A stretch of DNA of 8,508 bases from CAG-841 sp963656825 (GTDB taxonomy: Bacteria > Bacillota > Clostridia > Oscillospirales > CAG-272): the NCBI GenBank assembly GCA_963656825.1, contig CAVKJG010000056.1:1-8508 (forward strand), given 5' to 3'. Of the stretch, positions 1-7,218 are shown one piece after another. A model generated the notes under the pieces. It had not been told where the DNA came from and did no database searches. It saw only the letters and a program-made list of their open reading frames with translations. Made by a program: the position numbers and the translations under genes. The number at the start of each line of letters is the position of its first letter. Position 1 is the stretch's first letter.

Positions 1-26
1 TTTACAGTAAAAATAGTTTTATAATT

Positions 27-42
27 CAAAACAAACGTTTTG
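27..42 (+). other. Small A/U-rich hairpin in intron domain IV or nearby
   Basis: CAAAAC (27-32) is complementary to GTTTTG (37-42) around a four-base AAAC loop. It lies upstream of the maturase gene within intron RNA. It could be part of domain III or the base of domain IV; the window starts too late to assign it. The pairing is weak and could be chance. Confidence 0.3.
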
Positions 43-78
43 TATAAGGTTCGAGTAAGACTAAGAGAGGCAAATACC

Positions 79-102
79 CATAACGGAGGATGCCGACTTA
101 TG
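79..102 (+). promoter_or_regulatory. Hairpin enclosing the maturase ribosome binding site and start codon (domain IVa-like)
   Basis: CATAA (79-83) pairs with TTATG (98-102), and CGG (84-86) pairs with CCG (93-95). A two-base AC bulge (96-97) separates the two stems. The six-base loop and adjoining stem hold the GGAGGA ribosome binding site (85-90), and the start ATG (100-102) lies in the lower stem. In the lactococcal Ll.LtrB intron a comparable domain IVa stem-loop carries the Shine-Dalgarno region, is the high-affinity binding site of LtrA, and lets LtrA repress its own translation. Function here is inferred from that parallel; the pairing itself is read directly. Confidence 0.6.
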
Positions 103-1905
103 ACAACCAACAAACCCAAGAAAAAGCAAAAGCTACGAAATAATGAATATTACAGTATTCAGAATCAATTCGATACACTGTATGAAAAGAGCAAAAGCAA
201 TACAGTTTTCAAGGATTTGATGCCTTTGATAATAAGTGAACAAAACATCATGCTTGCTTACAGAAACATCAAAAAGAACAGCGGCAGTCACACAAGAGGT
301 GTTAACAGTTCAACGATTGTAAACCTCGGAGAGAAAGAACCGCAAAAGCTGGTCGATTATGTAATACACAGACTTGAAAATTTTACCCCTCATGCAGTAA
401 GGAGAGTTGAGATTCCCAAACCCGACGGAAGAACAAGACCACTTGGAATTCCGACCATTGAGGACAGGCTTATCCAACAGTGCATAAAGCAGGTTCTTGA
501 ACCTATCTGTGAGGCAAAGTTTTACTCCCATAGTTATGGCTTCAGACCAAACCGAAGCACTCACCATGCCATAGCAAGAGCGATGTTTCTGGTCAATTTA
601 AACGATTACCATTTTGTAGTGGATGTTGACATCAAAGGCTTCTTTGACAATGTAAATCACGGGAAACTGCTCAAACAATTGTGGACATTAGGGATACAGG
701 ATAAAGAGCTATTGTCTATCATATCCAAATCATTAAAAGCACCGATTAAAGGCATAGGAATACCCGACAGAGGCATTCCACAGGGTGGGCTTGTAAGTCC
801 GCTATATGCAAATGTGGTCTTAAATGAACTTGATTGGTGGATTGCAAGCCAATGGGATACCTCTCCTGTTCGGAAGAGATATCTTAGTCGCCCAAACTAC
901 AAGGGAAACGGAACTTTGAAGAAGATTTATATTGTCCGATATGCAGATGACTTCAAGATTTTCTGTAAAACCCGAAGCGAAGCAGACAAGGTCTTCATTG
1001 CCGTGAAACGATGGTTAAAGGAGCGATTGATGCTTGACATTAGCCCTGAAAAATCAAAAGTAGTTAATCTGAAGAAGAACTACTCCGACTTTCTGGGCTT
1101 TAAGCTCAAACTACGTAAGAAAAGTGGAAAATGGATACTGAAATCACACATGGCGGACAAGGCAAAGGACAAATGTAAATCAAAAATCAGAGAAGCCATT
1201 GCACAAATCAGAAAAGAACCCAATCAATGGAGCGTTATGAGATTCAACGCAACAATTCTCGGATTGCACAATTACTTCAAAATCGCAACCAATGTTTACG
1301 TCGATTTTGACCGCATAGCCTTCGATGTCAGAAAGACACTCTTATGCAGAACGAAAACACACAGAACAAAGACAGGCTCAAAGAGCAAAGCATTTCAAAA
1401 CTTCTACGGTGAGTTCACGGGAAAGGTGTTCTATGTTGAGAAAATGGCACTATACCCCGTTAATGGTGTAAAGACCTCGCCGCCAATGTGTTTTACACAG
1501 TCAATTTGTAATTACACACAAGAGGGGCGAAGAAAAATACACGAAATGCAAAAATCAGTCAGCCCTCAAATATTACAGTATTTGATGAGGAATCCGATTA
1601 AGGGAAGAAGCGTAGAGCTTAATGACAACAGAATTTCAATGTATGTAGCTCAAAGGGGCAAATGTGCTATAACGCATGAGCCACTGGAAACGAAGGACAT
1701 GGAAGTTCATCATATCACCCCTATTGAACTTGGCGGTAAGGACAACTACGAAAATCTCGTTTTAGTCACCTATATCGCTCACAAGCTGATTCACGCAACC
1801 ACTCCAGAAGCCATAGAAAAATATAAAGAAATGCTGAACAATGTCGATGTTAACTGGACACGGCTTAATAAACTTAGGTTGTTGGCTGGAAATTATAAAA
1901 TATAA
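100..1905 (+). CDS. ltrA: Group II intron reverse transcriptase/maturase with HNH endonuclease domain (LtrA-like)
   Basis: Multifunctional intron protein of 601 residues: it aids splicing (maturase), cuts the second strand of target DNA (HNH) and copies the intron RNA into DNA. Visible blocks: RPLGIP at 113-118, GFRP at 147-150, the DVDIKGFFDNV block with catalytic Asp near 177, PQGG at 227-230, and the YADD active site at 281-284. A basic maturase (X) and DNA-binding region follows at about 300-500. The C-terminal HNH domain spans about 515-570, with C522, His pair 537-538, N552, H561 and H565. All expected RT blocks are present with no frameshift, so the enzyme looks active. I chose ATG 100 over the in-frame TTG at 40, because 100 has a GGAGGA ribosome binding site at 85-90 and matches the MTTNKPKKKQK-type N-terminus I associate with this family. 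It ends 20 bases before domain V, the normal arrangement. Confidence 0.95.
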   Translation: MTTNKPKKKQKLRNNEYYSIQNQFDTLYEKSKSNTVFKDLMPLIISEQNIMLAYRNIKKNSGSHTRGVNSSTIVNLGEKEPQKLVDYVIHRLENFTPHAVRRVEIPKPDGRTRPLGIPTIEDRLIQQCIKQVLEPICEAKFYSHSYGFRPNRSTHHAIARAMFLVNLNDYHFVVDVDIKGFFDNVNHGKLLKQLWTLGIQDKELLSIISKSLKAPIKGIGIPDRGIPQGGLVSPLYANVVLNELDWWIASQWDTSPVRKRYLSRPNYKGNGTLKKIYIVRYADDFKIFCKTRSEADKVFIAVKRWLKERLMLDISPEKSKVVNLKKNYSDFLGFKLKLRKKSGKWILKSHMADKAKDKCKSKIREAIAQIRKEPNQWSVMRFNATILGLHNYFKIATNVYVDFDRIAFDVRKTLLCRTKTHRTKTGSKSKAFQNFYGEFTGKVFYVEKMALYPVNGVKTSPPMCFTQSICNYTQEGRRKIHEMQKSVSPQILQYLMRNPIKGRSVELNDNRISMYVAQRGKCAITHEPLETKDMEVHHITPIELGGKDNYENLVLVTYIAHKLIHATTPEAIEKYKEMLNNVDVNWTRLNKLRLLAGNYKI

Positions 1906-1925
1906 AATAGGTAAATATTGATGGG

Positions 1926-1959
1926 GCGCCGTGTGATGGGAAACTATCACGCACGGTGC
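1926..1959 (+). ncRNA. Group II intron domain V (catalytic hairpin)
   Basis: Exactly 34 nt, the standard length. The lower stem GCGCCGTG (1926-1933) pairs with CACGGTGC (1952-1959), including one G-U. A two-base bulge CG lies at 1950-1951. The upper stem TGATGG (1934-1939) pairs with CTATCA (1944-1949), closed by a GAAA tetraloop (1940-1943). This is the metal-binding catalytic heart of the ribozyme. The triad at the base of the 5' strand reads CGC (1927-1929) rather than the more common AGC. No pairing defect is visible, so the ribozyme core appears intact here. Confidence 0.95.
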
Positions 1960-1962
1960 TAA

Positions 1963-2002
1963 GCGGGGGAAAATCCGGAGATTACTTCAAAGGATTACCT
2001 AT
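1963..2002 (+). ncRNA. Group II intron domain VI with branch-point adenosine and 3' splice site
   Basis: AATCC (1972-1976) pairs with GGATT (1992-1996), capped by GGAG (1977-1980) pairing with CTTC (1985-1988). Below this, GGG (1967-1969) pairs with CCT (1998-2000), leaving A1997 unpaired. A1997 is therefore the likely lariat branch point. The 3' splice site should follow within a few bases; CCTAT ending at 2002 gives an AY terminus. The exact junction is uncertain because a branch-to-end spacing of 7-8 nt, common in other group II introns, would put it slightly later, near 2004. Confidence 0.8.
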
Positions 2003-3363
2003 CGCAAAAGATACTCAGAGACACAGGCTATTTGCTTCGGGAGAAAGGTTACGACGTTCGTATCCTTGATCTTATTAACATGGAGAAATCCGACTGCTAC
2101 AATCCGTTCCGGTATATAAACTCCGAGAACGATGTGCAGAGGCTCGTTACCAACCTTTTCAAGTCCACAACGCCGAAGGGCAGCTCAACGCAAGACCCGT
2201 TTTGGGACAATGCGGCAAGTATGCTTCTCTCGGCGCTTATTTATTACCTTCACTACGAAGCTCCAGAATATGAGCAGAATTTCGGGGTGGTCATTGAAAT
2301 GCTCCGCGAGGGTGATGTGGACGAAGAAAATGACAAGCATGACAGCGTTCTCGATACGCTGTTCGGCGACCTTGAAAAGCGAGACCCGTATCATATAGCG
2401 GTCAAGTATTACAACGAGTACCGTTCGGGTTCGGGTAAGACACTGAAATCCATTCAAATCACGTTGGCGGCACGACTTGAGAAGTTCAACCTTGAAAGCC
2501 TTGCTTCCATCACGGTCACGGACGAATTGCAGATGGACACGATAGGCAAAAAGAAAACGGCACTGTTTGCGCTGATACCGGACAACGACACAAGCTTTAA
2601 CTTCCTTGTATCTATCCTTTACACGCAACTGTTCCAACAGCTCTTTTACGTCGCCGATCATGAATACGGCGGTTGTCTGCCTGTGCCGGTGCATTTTCTG
2701 ATGGATGAGTTTGCGAACGTCAGCCTGCCCGATGATTTCGACAAGATACTCTCGGTCATGCGTTCGCGTGGAGTAAGCGTAAGCATTATCCTACAGAACC
2801 TCGCACAGCTCAAGGCTCTGTTTGAAAAGCAATGGGAATCTATCGTCGGTAACTGCGACGAGTTTGTATATCTCGGCGGTAACGAACAGAGCACCCACAA
2901 GTACGTCAGCGAACAGCTCGGTAAGGCGACTATCGACACCAACACCTACGGCAGAAGCGACGGTATGAGGGGTAATTTCTCCACGAACTACCAGATCTCG
3001 GGACGAGAACTTATGACACCCGATGAAGTGCGATTGCTTGACAACAAGTATTGCATTACCTTTATCCGAGGGGAAAGACCTGTCCTTGACTACAAGTACG
3101 ATATTCTGAAGCATCCGAATATTGAACTGAGCCACGACGGGAAAGCCAAAGCCTACGTTCACGGATTTATGCCGGAGGAAAGAGTGGTACTTCATGACAC
3201 GCCGCTTGATGAATGTATCGACATCACAAAAGATGTTGAGACGGATATGGCAAGTAAGCCTGATAAGGAATGTCAGGTATTTGCGGAAGATGAATTTGAA
3301 CAATATTTAATCAAAGAGAAAGGGAAAGAAAATGAAAAAGAACAACAAAACAAGAATGCCTGA
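2003..3363 (+). CDS. virD4: VirD4-like type IV coupling protein, 3' exon (CD1115-like family), interrupted by group II intron
   Basis: C-terminal part of the membrane ATPase that docks the relaxase-DNA complex at the conjugation channel. The continuous reading frame enters from the splice site as SQKILRDTGYLLREKGYDV, typical of the region after the Walker A/DPK segment in TraG/VirD4 proteins of these elements. Further landmarks are DPFWDNAASMLLSAL (about 2191-2235), the Walker B block FLMDEFANV (about 2695-2721), and GNEQSTHKYVSEQLGK (about 2881). The tail is charged and rich in Lys, Glu and Gln. The N-terminal membrane segments and Walker A lie in the 5' exon outside the window. The first complete codon is at 2005; a TTG at 2032 is only an in-frame codon of the exon, not the native start. 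The 3' end overlaps the next gene by 32 bases, indicating coupled translation. Confidence 0.93.
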
Positions 3364-3670
3364 GAAGGCAAAGAAGGCACTGAGAATCTGGTCGTGCGTC
3401 GTCATCGCCGTATTCTTGGTAACGGCAATGGCAGTCACCTGCTTTGCGGCTGATGATGATCCCATTACGGTGGTAAACAATCTGTCCGACTTTATGTTCG
3501 GACTTGTAAGAGCTGTCGGTATGATCATGCTCGGCTTTGCGGTCGTGCAGATCGGTCTGTCGCTAAAGAGCCACGATCCGTCTCAGCGAGCCAACGGTTT
3601 TCTGACGCTTGCGGGCGGCATTGTCATTACCTTCGCTAAAGAAATCCTGAATCTTATCACAGGCGGTTGA
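3332..3670 (+). CDS. Maff2-like small membrane protein of the conjugation apparatus
   Basis: A 112-residue protein. It has a basic N-terminus, a hydrophobic signal-like segment (about 17-39, with a possible cleavage near CFAA), a short acidic linker (DDDP), then two hydrophobic stretches (about 53-70 and 88-108) separated by a polar SLKSHDPSQRANGF loop. Size, position between VirD4 and the VirB6-like gene, and this pattern fit the Maff2 family of clostridial conjugative elements. A pilin-like (VirB2/TrbC) role is an inference from topology and context, not shown. The start lies inside the end of virD4. The purine-rich AAAGGG upstream at about 3319-3324 is a modest ribosome binding site, so translation is probably coupled to virD4. 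A GC hairpin follows the stop codon. Confidence 0.82.
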   Translation: MKKNNKTRMPEKAKKALRIWSCVVIAVFLVTAMAVTCFAADDDPITVVNNLSDFMFGLVRAVGMIMLGFAVVQIGLSLKSHDPSQRANGFLTLAGGIVITFAKEILNLITGG

Positions 3671-3685
3671 TGAGAAGTGTAAGCA

Positions 3686-3707
3686 GGGCGGATGTAAAAG
3701 TCCGCCC
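3686..3707 (+). terminator. GC-rich hairpin between Maff2-like and VirB6-like genes (attenuator or RNA-processing element)
   Basis: GGGCGGA (3686-3692) pairs perfectly with TCCGCCC (3701-3707) around an eight-base loop. Only a short TTCTTT-like tract (about 3710-3715) follows, so strong intrinsic termination is unlikely. The next gene's ribosome binding site starts at 3716. The element could terminate part of the transcription or protect the 3' end of the upstream mRNA, giving more Maff2-like protein than downstream products. Confidence 0.5.
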
Positions 3708-3715
3708 GATTCTTT

Positions 3716-3725
3716 AGGAGGTGAT
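3716..3725 (+). promoter_or_regulatory. Near-perfect Shine-Dalgarno for the VirB6-like gene
   Basis: AGGAGGTGAT matches nearly the whole anti-Shine-Dalgarno sequence of 16S rRNA and lies five bases before the ATG at 3731. It fixes that start codon. It is much stronger than the sites of the coupled neighbours and suits independent initiation after the hairpin at 3686-3707. Confidence 0.85.
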
Positions 3726-3730
3726 GATAT

Positions 3731-4564
3731 ATGTCAAACAACTGGATCGTTGAAAACATACAGAACGCCATAGACACATGGAACGATAAGTTCGCGGAAA
3801 TATGGCGTCTGTTATCCGAATCTCCGACAGAGTTCAAGGGTGGCGCGATATGGAATGTTATGGTCAACATCAATGATACGCTTAAAGCAGTAGGTTATGC
3901 GCTTTTGGTGCTGTTCTTCCTCATGGGTATCATGAAGCACTATAACTCATTTCAGGAGATCAAGCGTCCCGAACAGGCACTCAAGCTTTTCATCCGTTTC
4001 GTACTGGCAAAGGCGGCGATCACATGGGGACTTGATCTGATGATGGCAATGTTTACAATCGTACAAGGCATTATCTCAAGGATCATGGGTTCGTCCGGCA
4101 TCGGCGGCGGTGGATTGTATATCCCAAGCAGTATGGTACAGACGATAGAGAACTGCGGATTTTGGGAGTCGATCCCACTATGGGCAGTAACGCTGATAGG
4201 CAGCTTGCTTGTGTGGGTGCTCTCGTTTATTATGATCCTCACTGTATACGGCAGATTTTTTAAGCTGTATATGTTCGTTGCAATCTCTCCGATCCCGCTT
4301 TCAACCTTTGCGGGAGAGGAAACAAGCAACATCGGCAAGAGCTTTATCAAGTCTTATGCGGGAGTGTGTCTTGAAGGTGCGATCATCGTGCTTGCGTGTA
4401 TCATCTATTCAAAGTTTGCAACCTCTGTTCCGTCCGTGGACGCGACCGCTTCTGCGATCACGCAGGTATGGACTTACGTTGGGGAACTGCTCTTTAATAT
4501 GTTGGTACTCGTCGGAACGATAAAACTGTCGGATCAGGTAGTGCAGAAAATGATAGGAGTGTAA
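3731..4564 (+). CDS. VirB6/TrbL-like polytopic inner-membrane channel protein
   Basis: A 277-residue, strongly hydrophobic protein. A soluble N-terminus of about 45 residues (SNNWIVENIQNAIDTWN…) precedes several membrane segments: roughly 50-68, 88-116, 148-172 with a continuing stretch to 192, 208-228 and 246-262. The central block with GRFFKLYMFVAISPIPLSTF and the following SFIKSYAGVCLEGAIIVL is characteristic of the TrbL/VirB6-type conjugal transfer proteins of clostridial elements. The expected role is a pore component of the inner-membrane translocation channel beside VirB3 and VirB4. A glycine-rich run (SSGIGGGG, about 117-124) lies in the large loop. The start is fixed by an excellent ribosome binding site. 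It ends six bases before the next gene. Confidence 0.85.
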   Translation: MSNNWIVENIQNAIDTWNDKFAEIWRLLSESPTEFKGGAIWNVMVNINDTLKAVGYALLVLFFLMGIMKHYNSFQEIKRPEQALKLFIRFVLAKAAITWGLDLMMAMFTIVQGIISRIMGSSGIGGGGLYIPSSMVQTIENCGFWESIPLWAVTLIGSLLVWVLSFIMILTVYGRFFKLYMFVAISPIPLSTFAGEETSNIGKSFIKSYAGVCLEGAIIVLACIIYSKFATSVPSVDATASAITQVWTYVGELLFNMLVLVGTIKLSDQVVQKMIGV

Positions 4565-4570
4565 GGAACT

Positions 4571-4900
4571 ATGGAAGTAAAGATAAACAAAGAAATCAAA
4601 GAGTACAATGAAACTATGTTTTTCGGTTTATCGGTCAGACAGTTCATATTTGCAGTCCTTGCTTGCGGCGCGGCAGTCGGAATTTACTTCGGCTGCCGTT
4701 CCTTTATGGGAACCGAAACGCTGTCGTGGGTATGTATGCTCGGAGCCGCACCCTTTGCGGCGCTGGGCTTTATTAAGTACAACGGCATGACGGCAGAGAA
4801 GATCGCAAAAGCATGGATCAGGTCTGAAATACTGATGCCGAAAAAGATACTGTTTGGCGGAACAAACAAACTAATTAAATCGGAGGACAAAGGAAAATGA
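4571..4900 (+). CDS. PrgI family protein (VirB3-like inner-membrane component)
   Basis: A 109-residue protein starting MEVKINKEIKEYNETMFFGLSVRQF, followed by two adjacent membrane segments (about 22-44 and 50-68) and a basic amphipathic C-terminus ending in KSEDKGK. This length and layout, together with its place directly before VirB4, match PrgI proteins of Gram-positive conjugation systems, which correspond to VirB3. It should anchor or recruit VirB4 at the membrane. AGGAG at 4555-4559, inside the end of the VirB6-like gene, is a suitable ribosome binding site. Its stop overlaps the VirB4 start as ATGA, so the two proteins are translationally coupled. Confidence 0.9.
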   Translation: MEVKINKEIKEYNETMFFGLSVRQFIFAVLACGAAVGIYFGCRSFMGTETLSWVCMLGAAPFAALGFIKYNGMTAEKIAKAWIRSEILMPKKILFGGTNKLIKSEDKGK

Positions 4901-7218
4901 GTCTATTCAAAAAGAAAAATCTCACGGTAGTGGAAGACGCAGTACCCGCAACCGTGGAACAGGCGATACCGATCTCGGACGTATACGAGGACGGTATCTG
5001 CCTTGTCGGACGAAACTTGTGGTCAAAGACCTTTAAGTTCTCCGACATCAACTATGCCACCGCTTCAAAGGGGGATAAGGAGAATATGTTCTTTGCATAT
5101 TCCGCAATTCTCAATTCCTTTGATACCGGTGCAATGACGAAAATTACGATCAATAACCGCCGGATGAATCAAAGCAAGTTTGAAAAGGAAAGTATGCTTG
5201 AGCTTTGCGGCGACTCTCTTGACAGATACAGAACGGAGTATAACCGTATCCTTACGGATAACGCCAATATGTCAAGCGGCATTACGCAGGACAAATATCT
5301 TACGGTAACGGTTGAGAAGAAAACCATAGAGGAAGCGAGAACCTATTTCAACCGTATCTATGCCGAGTATTCCGCACTGTTTTCTGCACTCGGCTCACGA
5401 CTTGATGAAGTTGAAGCGGAGGAAAAACTGCGTATTATCTTCGATTTCTTCCACTACGGAAGTGAGGAAGATTATCACTATGACACAAGCCGTTATGAGA
5501 AGCGCGGGTACAGCTTCAAGGACGCCGTTGCCCCCGATTCCTTTGAGTTCAGAAGTGACTTCTTCAAGATGGATGGACGGTACGGCAGAGTTCTGTATCT
5601 GCGTGACTATGCCAACTTCATCAAAGACAGCTTCATGGCAGAGCTGACCGACATCGACCGTGGACTGATGCTGTCCATCGATGCAAGTCCCATTACGACC
5701 GATGAGGCGATCAAACAGAGTGAAAGCAAGCTTCTGTCCGTCGAGACCAATATCTCCAACTGGCAGAGAAAGCAGAATCAGAACAACAACTTCTCGGCGA
5801 CGATCCCTTATGATATGGAACGTCAGAGAGAAGAAAGCAGGGAATTTCTCAATGACCTTGTGGCACGAGATCAGCGAATGATACCGGCGCTTATTACTAT
5901 CGTGCATACAGCGGATACGAAGGAGCAGCTTGATGCCGACACCGAATCTATTCGTCAGTGTGCACGAAAGCACCTTTGCTCTCTGAACATCCTGCGTTGG
6001 CAGCAGCTTGAGGGACTCAATACCGTTCTTCCGTATGGTGTGCCGAAGCTCACCATGCGCAGAACCTTGACGACAGAATCTCTTGCGGTATTTATGCCGT
6101 TCAGAGTACAGGAAGTGACACACAGAAACGGTATTTACTTTGCCAATAACGCCATCAGCAAGAATATGATCATGGTCAATCGTGGGGAACTGCTCAACGG
6201 TAATAGCTTTATCACAGGTGTTTCCGGTTCGGGTAAGTCGCTTCTTGCAAAGCAGGAGATCATCAATCTGTTTCTGTCGAATAAGAACGCAGATATTATC
6301 ATCATCGACCCCGAGAAGGAGTACGGTAAGATATGCGATGCTTTCGGCGGCGAATGTATTGAGATCTCCGCAACGAGTAAGCACCATATCAATGCAATGG
6401 ACATCAATATGAACTACGGCGACGGACAGAACCCTGTCACGCTGAAATCCGAGTTTATGCTGTCCCTTTGTGAGCAGGCGGTGTCGTCGCTCGGTCCGAA
6501 GCAAAAGTCCCTGATCGACCGTTGCACGGCAAGTGTGCTGAATGAATATATGCTTGGAGGCTTTTCGGGCAAGGCTCCGACACTCAAGGATTTCAACGAG
6601 TCGCTAAAGAAGCAGCCTGAACCCGAAGCAAAGGATATATCGCTGGCACTTGAGCTTTTCACAAGCGGTTCTCTTGATACCTTTGCAAACGAAACCAACG
6701 TGGATGCCGGAAACAGACTTGTTTGCTATGACATTCACGATCTCGGCAAACAGCTTATGCCTATCGGTATGCTTGTTGTCCTGGATAACATCCTCAACCG
6801 AATTACGGCGAACAGGGAAAAGGGAAGAAGAACGTATATCTTCATTGATGAAATTTATATCCTTTTCAAGCATGACTATTCGGCGAACTTCCTGTTCACG
6901 TTGTGGAAACGTGTTCGTAAGTACGGAGCGTATATCACGGGTATCACGCAAAACGTCGAGGACTTGCTTCAGTCGCACACCGCAAGAACCATGCTCGCAA
7001 ACTCTGAGCTTGTTGTAATGCTTAATCAGGCAGCAACAGACAGAGACGAGCTTGCCGAACTCATGGGCATTTCGGAACTTCAGATGAGTTATATCACCAA
7101 CGTAGACTGCGGACACGGACTTGTCAAGATCGGTGGCGCGTTGGTGCCTTTCGTGAACAAGGTGCCGAGGGATACAAAGCTCTATGCCTTGATGACAACC
7201 AAATTCGGTGAATCGTGA
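4897..7218 (+). CDS. virB4: VirB4-type conjugation ATPase
   Basis: A 773-residue cytoplasmic ATPase that powers assembly and operation of the type IV secretion channel. The N-terminal half (about 1-420) is the VirB4/CagE-like region with no evident membrane segment. The C-terminal ATPase half shows Walker A GVSGSGKS at 441-448, then IIIIDPEKEYGKI soon after. Walker B TYIFIDE follows with the acidic pair at 651-652, then the TGITQNVEDLL motif near 681-691. Length is normal for the family and all nucleotide-binding motifs are intact, so it looks functional. A GGAGGA at 4882-4887 (and AAGGA nearer the start) precedes the ATG. The ATGA overlap with the PrgI gene and the overlap with the next gene place it in one tightly coupled operon. 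Confidence 0.96.
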   Translation: MSLFKKKNLTVVEDAVPATVEQAIPISDVYEDGICLVGRNLWSKTFKFSDINYATASKGDKENMFFAYSAILNSFDTGAMTKITINNRRMNQSKFEKESMLELCGDSLDRYRTEYNRILTDNANMSSGITQDKYLTVTVEKKTIEEARTYFNRIYAEYSALFSALGSRLDEVEAEEKLRIIFDFFHYGSEEDYHYDTSRYEKRGYSFKDAVAPDSFEFRSDFFKMDGRYGRVLYLRDYANFIKDSFMAELTDIDRGLMLSIDASPITTDEAIKQSESKLLSVETNISNWQRKQNQNNNFSATIPYDMERQREESREFLNDLVARDQRMIPALITIVHTADTKEQLDADTESIRQCARKHLCSLNILRWQQLEGLNTVLPYGVPKLTMRRTLTTESLAVFMPFRVQEVTHRNGIYFANNAISKNMIMVNRGELLNGNSFITGVSGSGKSLLAKQEIINLFLSNKNADIIIIDPEKEYGKICDAFGGECIEISATSKHHINAMDINMNYGDGQNPVTLKSEFMLSLCEQAVSSLGPKQKSLIDRCTASVLNEYMLGGFSGKAPTLKDFNESLKKQPEPEAKDISLALELFTSGSLDTFANETNVDAGNRLVCYDIHDLGKQLMPIGMLVVLDNILNRITANREKGRRTYIFIDEIYILFKHDYSANFLFTLWKRVRKYGAYITGITQNVEDLLQSHTARTMLANSELVVMLNQAATDRDELAELMGISELQMSYITNVDCGHGLVKIGGALVPFVNKVPRDTKLYALMTTKFGES

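Larger units (their letters stand above)
1..2002 (+). mobile_element. Group II intron, 3' portion (5' end outside window), inserted in virD4
   Basis: A self-splicing retroelement whose RNA excises from the virD4 transcript and can insert into new DNA with its encoded reverse transcriptase. Seen here: a domain IV region with the maturase ORF (100-1905), a 34-nt domain V hairpin (1926-1959), and a domain VI stem with a bulged A at 1997. Downstream coding sequence is immediately recognisable as VirD4. No GUGYG 5' intron start is visible, so domains I-III (at least most of them) and the 5' splice site lie left of position 1. The 3' end is placed at about 2002 (…CCTAT, a terminal AY as is usual), uncertain by a few bases. 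The intron is visibly richer in A+T than the conjugation genes around it, as expected for a separately acquired element. The clostridial HNH-bearing class is an inference from protein and RNA resemblance. Confidence 0.93.

Noticed and set aside
40..99. Possible 20-residue N-terminal extension of the maturase from TTG at 40
   Set aside because: No ribosome binding site precedes it. ATG 100 has GGAGGA at good spacing and matches the expected N-terminus.
5395..6504. Long reverse-strand ORF opposite virB4 (369 codons)
   Set aside because: It lies wholly opposite a strongly supported VirB4 gene. The translated product has no recognisable motif, so it is a codon-bias shadow.
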